DNA of 6,305 nt, taken from positions 1 to 6,305 of the forward strand of contig CAMVDS010000031.1 of assembly GCA_947166335.1 (NCBI GenBank). The letters are read 5' to 3'. Positions 1-5,919 of the stretch are shown one piece after another (the stretch's first letter is position 1; each line of letters starts with the position of its first letter). Source of the stretch: an uncultured Mollicutes bacterium (GTDB lineage Bacteria > Bacillota_I > Bacilli_A > Acholeplasmatales > JAEDCM01). Both the position numbers and the translations under genes were made by a program. The notes below the pieces were generated by a model that did no database searches, had not been told where the DNA came from, and was given only the letters and a program-made list of their open reading frames with translations.

Positions 1-54
1 GAAAATAATTCCTGTCTTTTTTAATTTAATGTCTCCTAAATGGGGTTCACATCA
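1..54. mobile_element. Putative outer end of an IS3-family insertion sequence
   Basis: Positions 30-54 start TGTCTCC, have GGGG at 42-45 and end TTCACATCA. Read on the minus strand this is TGATGTGAACCCC...GGAGACA. That fits the terminal inverted repeat pattern known for IS3-family elements: a TGA tip, a C-run about ten bases in, and a GGACA/GAGACA-like inner end. The tip lies at position 54, so the element body would extend leftward beyond position 1 and the sequence from 55 onward would be host DNA. A second TGTCTT at 13-18 could be part of the inner transposase-binding region. No transposase coding sequence is visible and the other end is outside the window, so this rests on motif recognition alone. 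The alternative is an ordinary hairpin: arms 24-31 and 53-60 are perfectly complementary and are followed by a T-run at 64-70. Confidence 0.4.
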
Positions 55-74
55 TTAAATCTACTTTTTTTATT

Positions 75-2384
75 TTAGAAACGACCACCACCGCCGCCTC
101 CACCGAAGTGTCCACCACCATGGCTTCCTCCAGAGAATCCACCACCATGTCCACCACCAGATGAATAACTACCAGAGGCAGCAGCACTACCTATGGCAGA
201 AGCTATTGGAAATGAAACCTTTGGAGCAGATGCCGCAATAACGTTATCAGTAATTCTACTAATACTAGATGTAGATAAGCAAGTATCCATAATATCAAGG
301 AATGTATCTAAATCCATATTTTGATACTGTTCCATCTTAATCTTCATAGAATTTAATACTTTTTTACCAACACCTAAAGCTGTAGCATATACTAAATATT
401 TTTCCCATAGAGTAATTTCAGGTATTTCTTTATCATCCATCTTAGAAAAATCAATTAGGAAGTTTCTAAGACCATTCCATTTATTATATTCTTCTAAACC
501 AGCTTCAGTATAATTAAAGCTTAATGGTCTAGGTAATCTCTTTAATATTCTCTTTATAACGAATCTATCTATTAAACATATTATTATAGAAAAATGATAA
601 ATATTAGTGAAAACTGCACTAAATACTATTAAAACTAAATTTAAGAATGAAAACATCCAAATATAAAAGTAACCACGATATATTCTTATTGAATGTATTA
701 TCATAAGTATTATACCAATAGGAAATAATGGAGTAAGTAACATAATCAAACCTATTTCAAATAATATACCATTCTTTTCATCATCTTCTTTACCAAAGTA
801 ATCAACTATTAATGGTTTACTTCTTAACTTATCAACAGTAGTTTTCTTAAAACTTGAATATTTATAATAAGGAATTTTCTTAATTTTTTTAGAATTAATT
901 CGTTTTTTACCACTAGAAAATATTAAATCAATAATATCTTTATCTTTCTCTATAGCTTCAGTTTCTTTCTCATTTAATATAAAATCATAACTATTATTTT
1001 TAGACTTTTCTACTATAATAACTTTTCTTCTAATTAAATCCATTATAGAAGCAGCAACTTCATTTTTATTAATCTTTTTATCAACTAATAACCCAACAGC
1101 AGCAGGAGCTAAATCACTAGGTAATTCTCTATAATAATAAGGATCTACCTTCTTTTTAATATAAAATGGATTCTTATAAACACATACTGTAATAGCTAAT
1201 GTTAATAAAGAAATACCAGTTAATATAGCTTCGATATTAAAATCTTTATCTTCAAGTTTTTTATAATAATCATCAGCTTCTTGCATCATCTTATTCTTAA
1301 GTTCTGTACTAAATACATTATCAATCATAACTAAAGCCTTTTCATAGTTTTGATATTTTAATTCACCAGATATATAAGTTTTAAATTCGTTATATTCATA
1401 TATATCTACTTTATCTTGATATGTCTCTAGTTTATTTAATAATTCAGTTTTCTTTTCTGACTCATTTAACATATTAATATGTTCTAATGTTTCATTATAA
1501 TTTTCTCTAGAATTTTCTCTATTTAAAAAAGAAAAATCACTTTCAATTAATCTAAGATAATGTTCATCAGATTGTCTTCTTTGTTCATTAGCTTGTTCAG
1601 CAAGATCTTCTTCATAAAGTAATATTTTATCTAAAGCATTAACATTAGATAATTTTTTAGAATCTTTAATAACATCTTTATCAAATACTATTCTAACATC
1701 AATAGCAGTATTTGCATCTAATCCATATATCTTAGCTTTTATTTGATTATTATTTATTATTTCACTAGTACCATTTAAAGGTCCATGTGCCCATACCCTA
1801 ATTTCATTTTGATTATTAGGTATATTAACATATACAACTAAGTTTTCAATAGATTCATTTAAACTATCACCAATAGCATTCCAACCTAGTTCAGCAACAT
1901 CATTATGAAGTATTGCCATGTTATGTAACTTATATTTAATATAGAAAGCTTTATTCTTTTTACTAGGTAAGAATATTCTAATAGTGTTACCATTATAACC
2001 TTTTGTTTCTGTATAAACTCCATAATCTCCAGAATTAGCACTATTAACTAATTTAAAAATATCACCTTTAATATTTTTAAAAATAAAATCACTATTAGCA
2101 TCAACGGCTCTAACTTCTAGTATATCAATACCATTACCATTATGTAGACTATTACCACTATAGCTAGGTGCATCTGGATTAAACTCATAAGCATTACTAT
2201 TTTTATAATTAATTATTCGTTCCATTCCATTATAATCACCATTCATTTGAAAATATTCTTCAACTTCTAAATCACCATTACTTAAAACAGTAGCATTTAT
2301 ATAATAATCCTTAATACCATATGCAAATGCATTAATTGGAAATAAGAATAATACTAATAAAAATAATAAATATCTTTTTTTCAT
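75..2384 (-). CDS. DUF2207 family membrane protein with Gly/His-rich C-terminal tail
   Basis: This encodes a 769-residue membrane protein of the DUF2207 family; the molecular function of the family is not established. Residues 1-21 form a signal peptide (MKKRYLLFLL core, AFA cleavage motif at 19-21). Residues 22-240 are a beta-rich extracellular domain matching the family's N-terminal region. Residues 250-380 are charged and largely helical. A membrane segment spans about 383-402, followed by the conserved YYYRELPSDLAPAAVG at 416-431. Two or three further membrane segments lie at about 540-605. The family motif LWEKYLVYATALGVGKKV is at 659-676. Residues 741-769 are a low-complexity tail with 18 Gly and 3 His, ending RF. 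The ATG at 2384 is chosen because GGAGG lies 5 nt upstream (2394-2390); an upstream in-frame TTG at 2396 overlaps that site. The gene is divergent from rpsJ and no clear terminator follows it. Confidence 0.88.
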   Translation of the reverse strand: MKKRYLLFLLVLFLFPINAFAYGIKDYYINATVLSNGDLEVEEYFQMNGDYNGMERIINYKNSNAYEFNPDAPSYSGNSLHNGNGIDILEVRAVDANSDFIFKNIKGDIFKLVNSANSGDYGVYTETKGYNGNTIRIFLPSKKNKAFYIKYKLHNMAILHNDVAELGWNAIGDSLNESIENLVVYVNIPNNQNEIRVWAHGPLNGTSEIINNNQIKAKIYGLDANTAIDVRIVFDKDVIKDSKKLSNVNALDKILLYEEDLAEQANEQRRQSDEHYLRLIESDFSFLNRENSRENYNETLEHINMLNESEKKTELLNKLETYQDKVDIYEYNEFKTYISGELKYQNYEKALVMIDNVFSTELKNKMMQEADDYYKKLEDKDFNIEAILTGISLLTLAITVCVYKNPFYIKKKVDPYYYRELPSDLAPAAVGLLVDKKINKNEVAASIMDLIRRKVIIVEKSKNNSYDFILNEKETEAIEKDKDIIDLIFSSGKKRINSKKIKKIPYYKYSSFKKTTVDKLRSKPLIVDYFGKEDDEKNGILFEIGLIMLLTPLFPIGIILMIIHSIRIYRGYFYIWMFSFLNLVLIVFSAVFTNIYHFSIIICLIDRFVIKRILKRLPRPLSFNYTEAGLEEYNKWNGLRNFLIDFSKMDDKEIPEITLWEKYLVYATALGVGKKVLNSMKIKMEQYQNMDLDTFLDIMDTCLSTSSISRITDNVIAASAPKVSFPIASAIGSAAASGSYSSGGGHGGGFSGGSHGGGHFGGGGGGGRF

Positions 2385-2404
2385 AATAACCTCCAACTAA
2401 TAAG

Positions 2405-2413
2405 ATTATATCA
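2405..2413 (-). promoter_or_regulatory. Extended -10 promoter of the DUF2207 gene
   Basis: On the minus strand, positions 2413-2405 read TGATATAAT, a perfect TATAAT preceded by the TGn extension. The matching -35 position (2433-2428, TTATAT) is weak, as is common when an extended -10 is present. The predicted start of transcription is near 2398, leaving a very short 5' leader that contains the GGAGG at 2394-2390. The placement relative to the gene is good, but AT-rich DNA produces such motifs by chance. Confidence 0.6.
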
Positions 2414-2442
2414 TTATATATATATAAATATAAATAAAAAAA
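2413..2442. other. AT-only tract in the divergent control region
   Basis: All 30 bases are A or T, including a TA dinucleotide run at 2415-2426. The tract lies directly upstream of the DUF2207 promoter and 12 bp from the DnaA-box pair. It would melt easily. It could act as an upstream promoter element or as an unwinding element, or it may be simple AT drift. Confidence 0.5.
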
Positions 2443-2454
2443 CTTAATATTTAA

Positions 2455-2477
2455 TTATCCACAGGGTATGTGGAAAA
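2455..2477. promoter_or_regulatory. Pair of inverted DnaA-box-like sites
   Basis: Positions 2455-2463 read TTATCCACA, a perfect match to the bacterial DnaA-box consensus. Positions 2469-2477 read TGTGGAAAA, whose complement TTTTCCACA matches 8 of 9 bases. The two sites face each other across 5 bp, so the core is also a 6-bp palindrome (2458-2463 with 2469-2474). The pair lies between the two divergent promoters, about 60 bp upstream of the DUF2207 start of transcription and about 90-110 bp upstream of that of rpsJ. DnaA could act here as a transcription factor or the sites could titrate DnaA. Without a T-run the palindrome is not a terminator. Confidence 0.5.
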
Positions 2478-2494
2478 CTTTACACTTTTTCATC

Positions 2495-2525
2495 AAAAAA
2501 AAATTAAAAAAATTTTCAAAAAAAA
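2495..2525 (+). promoter_or_regulatory. Phased A-tracts (UP-element-like) upstream of the rpsJ promoter
   Basis: Three A-tracts begin at 2495 (nine A), 2506 (seven A, then TTTT) and 2518 (eight A), at steps of 11 and 12 bp, close to one helical turn. They end 3 bp before the -35 hexamer. AT-rich elements in this position bind the RNA polymerase alpha C-terminal domains and boost rRNA and r-protein promoters in Firmicutes, and phased A-tracts bend DNA. The role is inferred from position and composition. Confidence 0.55.
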
Positions 2526-2528
2526 TGC

Positions 2529-2558
2529 TTGCTTTTTTTATAAAACCTATGATATACT
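2529..2558 (+). promoter_or_regulatory. Main S10-operon promoter (extended -10)
   Basis: The -35 is TTGCTT at 2529-2534 and the -10 is TATACT at 2553-2558 with an 18-bp spacer. TGA at 2550-2552 makes it an extended -10 promoter. Transcription should start near 2562-2566, about 130 nt before the rpsJ start codon. A promoter close upstream of rpsJ with a leader of about this length is known for the S10-spc-alpha cluster of Bacillus subtilis. No other good promoter is evident inside the operon portion shown. Confidence 0.75.
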
Positions 2559-2561
2559 TAT

Positions 2562-2691
2562 AACTGTGTGGCTGCTTAGATGTGTGAGGTTGCTGATACA
2601 CCAGGATAAGTTGTTAAATAACTTAAAATGGATACCAGGTTTTTACACGGAGCAAGTCTATACTAGATATAGGCGAAGGGAGGATTCAAAA
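2562..2691 (+). promoter_or_regulatory. Structured 5' leader of the S10 operon
   Basis: This untranslated leader can form several helices. CTGTGTGG (2564-2571) pairs with 2643-2650 and closes the structure, with some G-U pairs. GTGT 2582-2585 pairs with ACAC 2598-2601. TAAGTT 2607-2612 pairs with AACTTA 2620-2625. GTCTATA 2656-2662 pairs with TATAGGC 2668-2674, just before the Shine-Dalgarno AAGGGAGG (2676-2683). The stretch GTGTGAGGTTGCTGATACACC (2582-2602) and GGCGAAGGGAGG resemble rpsJ leaders I recall from Bacilli. In Escherichia coli the S10 leader is the target of L4 autoregulation; the regulator in Firmicutes is not one I can name. No T-run terminator is visible, so control, if any, would act on translation or elongation. 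Confidence 0.55.
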
Positions 2692-3015
2692 ATGTCAAAA
2701 GATAAAGTTCGTATTATCTTAAAAGCATATGATCATAGAATTCTAGACAATGCTGCAAAGAAAATAGTTGAAACAATAGCAAGAAGTGGAGGAGAAATAA
2801 GTGGACCAGTACCACTTCCAACAAAGATTGAAAAATTCACTATTTTACGTGCTGTACACAAGTACAAAGACAGTCGTGAACAATATGAAATGCGTACACA
2901 TAAGAGACTTATTGATATTAAGAACCCTAGTAAGGAAACAGTTGATGCTTTAGCTCACTTAGACTTACCAAGTGGTGTTGATATTCAAATTAAGTTAGAA
3001 AAAAATGAAAAATAA
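2692..3015 (+). CDS. rpsJ: 30S ribosomal protein S10
   Basis: S10 (NusE) is a 30S head protein and, together with NusB, a transcription antitermination factor; it also contacts NusG. The 107-residue product is slightly longer than the usual 102-105, with a short charged C-terminus. Family landmarks are [10 protein letters not shown] (7-16), [12 protein letters not shown] (23-34), GPVPLPT (38-44), [18 protein letters not shown] (59-76) and [12 protein letters not shown] (91-102). The ATG at 2692 is supported by AAGGGAGG ending 8 nt upstream and by the conserved N-terminus. An in-frame GTG at 2470 would run through the promoter and leader and is rejected. This is the first gene of the operon, followed 13 nt later by rplC. 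Confidence 0.97.
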   Translation: MSKDKVRIILKAYDHRILDNAAKKIVETIARSGGEISGPVPLPTKIEKFTILRAVHKYKDSREQYEMRTHKRLIDIKNPSKETVDALAHLDLPSGVDIQIKLEKNEK

Positions 3016-3028
3016 GTAGGAGGAAGAA

Positions 3029-3835
3029 ATGAAAGGAATCTTAGGTAAAAAAATAGGAATGACACAAGTATTTACTAAAAACGGTAAATTAATTCCTGTA
3101 ACAGTTATCGAAGTAGAACCAAATGTTGTTACTCAAATTAAAACAGTAGAAACAGATGGTTACGATGCTATCCAATTAGGAGCACAAACAGTTAGAGCCA
3201 AAGTTAGTAATAAAGCTAAAGTTGGACATACAAACAAAGCAAATACCGAACCTAAGCGCTTCTTAAGAGAAATCAGGGGAGTAAACGTTAGTGATTACAC
3301 ATTAGGTCAAGTTATTGATGCTAGTCTATTTACAAAAGGAGAAATCGTTGATGTAAGTGGAGTTAGTAAAGGTAAAGGTTTCCAAGGTGTTATCAAACGT
3401 CACAACCAACATACTGGACCTATGGGTCATGGTTCTCAATATCATAGAGGAGTAGGTTCAATGGGTACATTATTACCAATGCACGTTATTAAAGGTAAGA
3501 AATTACCAGGACATATGGGTAATAAATTATGTACTATTCAAAATCTAGAAGTTGTAGATGTTGATTTAGAAAATAACGTTATCTTAGTTAAAGGTAATGT
3601 TCCAGGTCCTAAAAAGTCTTTAGTTATGATCAAAACTTCAGTTAAGAAAGGTGAAAAAATTAACGAAGCAGAAGAATTAATTTCTTATGTAGAAGTAGTT
3701 GAAGAACCAGTTGCTGAAGAAGCTGCAGAAGAAACAGTAGAAGAAACTACTGAAGAAGTTGCAGAAGAAGTAGTAGAAGAAGCAGTTGAAGAAACTACTG
3801 AAGAAACTACTGAAACTGAAGAAGTAAGCGAATAA
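3029..3835 (+). CDS. rplC: 50S ribosomal protein L3 with acidic C-terminal extension
   Basis: L3 is an early 50S assembly protein whose internal loop reaches the peptidyl-transferase centre. The protein is 268 residues, against about 209 in Bacillus. The core covers residues 1-207: the start [30 protein letters not shown] (111-125), [13 protein letters not shown] (134-146), [11 protein letters not shown] (155-165) and [12 protein letters not shown] (187-198). Residues 208-268 are an extension. Its last 48 residues contain 23 Glu and no Lys or Arg, with Val/Ala/Thr spacing in EETTEE-type repeats. The loop differs from the Bacillus-type sequence at several positions (Q137, G141-V142, H152, H162). 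AGGAGG at 3018-3023 lies 5 nt before the ATG. The gene is intact and in frame throughout. Confidence 0.97.
   Translation: MKGILGKKIGMTQVFTKNGKLIPVTVIEVEPNVVTQIKTVETDGYDAIQLGAQTVRAKVSNKAKVGHTNKANTEPKRFLREIRGVNVSDYTLGQVIDASLFTKGEIVDVSGVSKGKGFQGVIKRHNQHTGPMGHGSQYHRGVGSMGTLLPMHVIKGKKLPGHMGNKLCTIQNLEVVDVDLENNVILVKGNVPGPKKSLVMIKTSVKKGEKINEAEELISYVEVVEEPVAEEAAEETVEETTEEVAEEVVEEAVEETTEETTETEEVSE
3689..3832 (+). repeat. Low-complexity GAA-rich coding repeat (L3 acidic tail)
   Basis: This segment encodes L3 residues 221-268 and is built from GAAGAA doublets alternating with Thr, Val or Ala codons. An 18-bp block, GAAGAAACTACTGAAGAA, occurs exactly at 3740-3757 and 3788-3805, and the unit GAAGAAACTACT occurs again at 3800-3811. 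Such internal direct repeats can expand or contract by slippage, so tail length may differ between strains. Confidence 0.8.
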
Positions 3836-3877
3836 TCATCACAGATTAGATTATTTAAGTATTTGAAATTGTGATGA
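3836..3877 (+). other. Intercistronic hairpin between rplC and rplD
   Basis: TCATCACA (3836-3843), starting right after the rplC stop codon, is perfectly complementary to TGTGATGA (3870-3877), which ends right before the AAGGAGG of rplD (3878-3884). A G-U pair can extend the stem inward; the loop is about 26 nt and AT-rich. There is no T-run, so it is not an intrinsic terminator. It fills most of the only long gap (58 nt) between genes of the operon. It may be an RNA-processing or stability element, or may influence rplD translation. Confidence 0.6.
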
Positions 3878-3893
3878 AAGGAGGAAATTAAAG

Positions 3894-4490
3894 ATGGAAA
3901 AACTAAAGGACATTAAATTAAGTAAAGAATTAACAAGTATTACACCTAATGAAAAAGTTTTATATGATGCAATTATTTTACAAAGAGCATCATTAAGACA
4001 AGGAACACATTCAACAAAAACTCGTAGTGAAGTAAGCGGTGGTGGAAGAAAACCATGGCGTCAAAAAGGAACAGGACATGCTCGTCAAGGTTCTATTAGA
4101 GCAGTTCAATGGGTAGGTGGAGGAAGATATGGTACTCCAGTTCCTAGAGATTACTCTAAAAAACAAAATAGAAAAGAATTTAGATTAGCTTTACAAACAG
4201 CTTTCTTAAATTTATATAATGATAAAAAATTAGTAGTAGTTGACTCTTTAGATATAGCTACACCAAAAACTAAAGATATGATAACTACATTAGAAAAATT
4301 AGAATTAAATGGTAAAAAAGTATTAATCGTAGTTGATGAATTAAGTGAAAACTTAATATTAGCTAGTAGAAATATTCAAACAATCGGTTTATTAGAACCA
4401 GTTGAATTAAATGTATTAGATTTAGTACATGCTGATTATTTATTAACTACTAAAGATACATTAGCTAAAATCGAGGAGGTGCTTAAATAA
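3894..4490 (+). CDS. rplD: 50S ribosomal protein L4
   Basis: L4 binds 23S rRNA domain I early in assembly and sends a long loop into the peptide exit tunnel; in Escherichia coli it also represses its own S10 operon. The protein is 198 residues, about 10 shorter at the N-terminus than Bacillus L4 (207), but a stop codon (TGA at 3864-3866, as read in this frame) and AAGGAGG at 3878-3884 fix the start. Landmarks are [20 protein letters not shown] (30-49), [19 protein letters not shown] (49-67) and the Rossmann-like C-terminal half ([20 protein letters not shown], 141-160). The loop carries H62 where Arg is usual, and [16 protein letters not shown] (70-85) in place of SPQWRGGGVVFGPTPR. Its stop overlaps the rplW start by one base. 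Confidence 0.97.
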   Translation: MEKLKDIKLSKELTSITPNEKVLYDAIILQRASLRQGTHSTKTRSEVSGGGRKPWRQKGTGHARQGSIRAVQWVGGGRYGTPVPRDYSKKQNRKEFRLALQTAFLNLYNDKKLVVVDSLDIATPKTKDMITTLEKLELNGKKVLIVVDELSENLILASRNIQTIGLLEPVELNVLDLVHADYLLTTKDTLAKIEEVLK

Positions 4491-4774
4491 TGGATACTAA
4501 GTATTTAGAAATAGTAAAAGCGCCAGTAATTACTGAAAAGTCTGCTTATCTTGGACAAGAAAAAGGACAATATGTTTTCAAAGTTGATTCAAGAGCAAAC
4601 AAAACAGAAATTAAACAAGCAATTGAAAAATTATTTAAAGTTAAAGTTATGGAAATCAGAACTATTAACGTTAAACCAAAGAAAAGAAGAGTTGGTCGTT
4701 ACACTGGATTAACTAATAGAACAAAGAAAGCTATTGTTACTCTAGCTGAAGGACAAACTATAGAACTTAATTAG
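4490..4774 (+). CDS. rplW: 50S ribosomal protein L23
   Basis: L23 sits at the exit of the peptide tunnel and is the docking site for trigger factor and signal recognition particle. The 94-residue product is of normal length for the family. Motifs are KAPVITEKS (10-18), where E16 matches Escherichia coli E18, the trigger-factor contact, and [18 protein letters not shown] basic segment, [10 protein letters not shown], precedes the C-terminal strand [13 protein letters not shown]. The ATG overlaps the rplD stop as TAATG, and its AGGAGGT (4474-4480) lies within the last rplD codons, so translation is probably coupled to L4. Confidence 0.97.
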   Translation: MDTKYLEIVKAPVITEKSAYLGQEKGQYVFKVDSRANKTEIKQAIEKLFKVKVMEIRTINVKPKKRRVGRYTGLTNRTKKAIVTLAEGQTIELN

Positions 4775-4788
4775 AAGGAGGGTTACTC

Positions 4789-5619
4789 ATGCCAGTAAGA
4801 AACTATAAGCCAAATACTCCTGGGCAAAGAAAAAGAAGTGTATTAGTAAATGCTGAAATTACTACATCTACTCCTGAAAAAAGCCTAGTAGTAAGCTTAA
4901 AGAAAAATGGTGGTCGTAACAATCAAGGTAGAATAACTGTAAGACATCAAGGTGGAGGAGCAAAAAGAAAATATCGTGTTATTGATTTCAAACGTAATAA
5001 ATTCGATATTCCAGGTAAAGTTGCTAGTATTGAATACGATCCAAATAGAACTGCAAATATTGCATTAATTAATTATAACGATGGTGAAAAGAGATATATC
5101 ATCGCTCCAAAAACATTAAAAGTAAATGATGTTATAGTATCAGGTGAAAACATAGATATCAAAGTAGGAAATGCACTTCCTATAATGAATATACCAGTTG
5201 GTACTATGATTCATAATATAGAATTAAGACCAGGAAAAGGTGGAGAACTTGCACGTAGTGCTGGATCAAGTGCACAAATCCTTGGTCGTGAAGGTGCCTA
5301 TGTAATGGTAAGACTTTCAAGTGGTGAACAAAGATTAATCCTTGGAACTTGCTATGCTACAGTAGGTGAAGTTGGAAACGAAGATCAAAACTTAGTAAGA
5401 TTAGGAAAAGCTGGTCGTACTAGACATAAAGGAATTCGTCCAACAGTTCGTGGTTCAGTTATGAACCCTAATGACCATCCACATGGTGGTGGTGAAGGTA
5501 GAGCACCAGTTGGTAGAAAAGCACCAGTTACACCTTGGGGTAAACCAGCACTTGGATATAAAACAAGAAAGAAAAAAGCGTCTGATAAATTTATCGTACG
5601 TCGTCGTAATAGTAAATAG
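4789..5619 (+). CDS. rplB: 50S ribosomal protein L2
   Basis: L2 is a primary 23S-binding protein required for subunit joining and peptidyl-transferase activity. The 276 residues match the normal length (about 273-277). Landmarks are the N-terminus [15 protein letters not shown] (4-18), the OB-like domain with [22 protein letters not shown] (42-63), the SH3-like domain with [16 protein letters not shown] (144-159), and the C-terminal [15 protein letters not shown] (229-243) containing the conserved His residues near the catalytic centre. The sequence is conventional throughout. AAGGAGG at 4775-4781 lies 7 nt before the ATG; the gap after rplW is 14 nt. Confidence 0.98.
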   Translation: MPVRNYKPNTPGQRKRSVLVNAEITTSTPEKSLVVSLKKNGGRNNQGRITVRHQGGGAKRKYRVIDFKRNKFDIPGKVASIEYDPNRTANIALINYNDGEKRYIIAPKTLKVNDVIVSGENIDIKVGNALPIMNIPVGTMIHNIELRPGKGGELARSAGSSAQILGREGAYVMVRLSSGEQRLILGTCYATVGEVGNEDQNLVRLGKAGRTRHKGIRPTVRGSVMNPNDHPHGGGEGRAPVGRKAPVTPWGKPALGYKTRKKKASDKFIVRRRNSK

Positions 5620-5633
5620 GGAGGAATTAGAAA

Positions 5634-5900
5634 ATGGCAAGAAGTTCAAAGAAAAAACCTTATGTATTCGAAAGATTATTAGCTAAGGTTGAAAATTTAA
5701 ATGAAACTGGAAAAAAAGAAGTTATCAAAACTTGGTCACGCCGTTCAACTATCTATCCTGCATTTATTGGACATACATTCGCAGTACATAATGGAAAAGA
5801 ATTTATTCCAGTATATGTTACTGAAGATATGGTAGGACACAAACTTGGAGAATTTTCACAAACTCGTAAGTTTGGTGGACACGGTAGCGATAAGAAATAG
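5634..5900 (+). CDS. rpsS: 30S ribosomal protein S19
   Basis: S19 lies in the 30S head, pairs with S13 and contacts the A-site tRNA region and bridge to the 50S subunit. The 88 residues are a little short of the usual 91-93, through a trimmed C-terminus. Motifs are [30 protein letters not shown] (31-49) and [20 protein letters not shown] (59-78), then [10 protein letters not shown]. The last part has Gly where Arg is usual in FRGH. GGGAGG at 5619-5624 overlaps the rplB stop codon by one base and lies 9 nt before the ATG. Confidence 0.97.
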   Translation: MARSSKKKPYVFERLLAKVENLNETGKKEVIKTWSRRSTIYPAFIGHTFAVHNGKEFIPVYVTEDMVGHKLGEFSQTRKFGGHGSDKK

Positions 5901-5919
5901 AAACTAGGAGGAGAAAAGT

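Noticed and set aside
24..70. Rho-independent terminator (8-bp arms 24-31 and 53-60 followed by a T-run)
   Set aside because: The stem is AT-rich with a 21-nt loop and would serve only a plus-strand gene left of the window; on the minus strand no T-run follows, so it would not end the DUF2207 transcript. The IS-end reading fits slightly better, but the case is open.
2385..2396. TTG start four codons upstream for the DUF2207 protein
   Set aside because: The TTG overlaps the GGAGG that serves the ATG at 2384, and the signal peptide begins naturally at MKKRYLL.
2401..2480. Chromosomal replication origin
   Set aside because: Only two DnaA-like boxes are present and neither dnaA nor dnaN is nearby; a regulatory or titration site is more modest and fits better.
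2470..2691. In-frame GTG start giving S10 a 74-residue N-terminal extension
   Set aside because: The extension would cover the promoter and leader, has no family similarity and lacks a ribosome binding site; the ATG at 2692 has AAGGGAGG and matches the S10 N-terminus.
3275..3277. AGG codon as a possible reassigned codon (reported in some Bacilli lineages)
   Set aside because: The single clear in-frame AGG examined encodes L3 residue 83 in EIRG, a position where Arg is expected, so standard decoding fits.
3836..3893. Terminator between rplC and rplD
   Set aside because: The hairpin has no following T-run and rplD onward lacks a promoter of its own that I can see.
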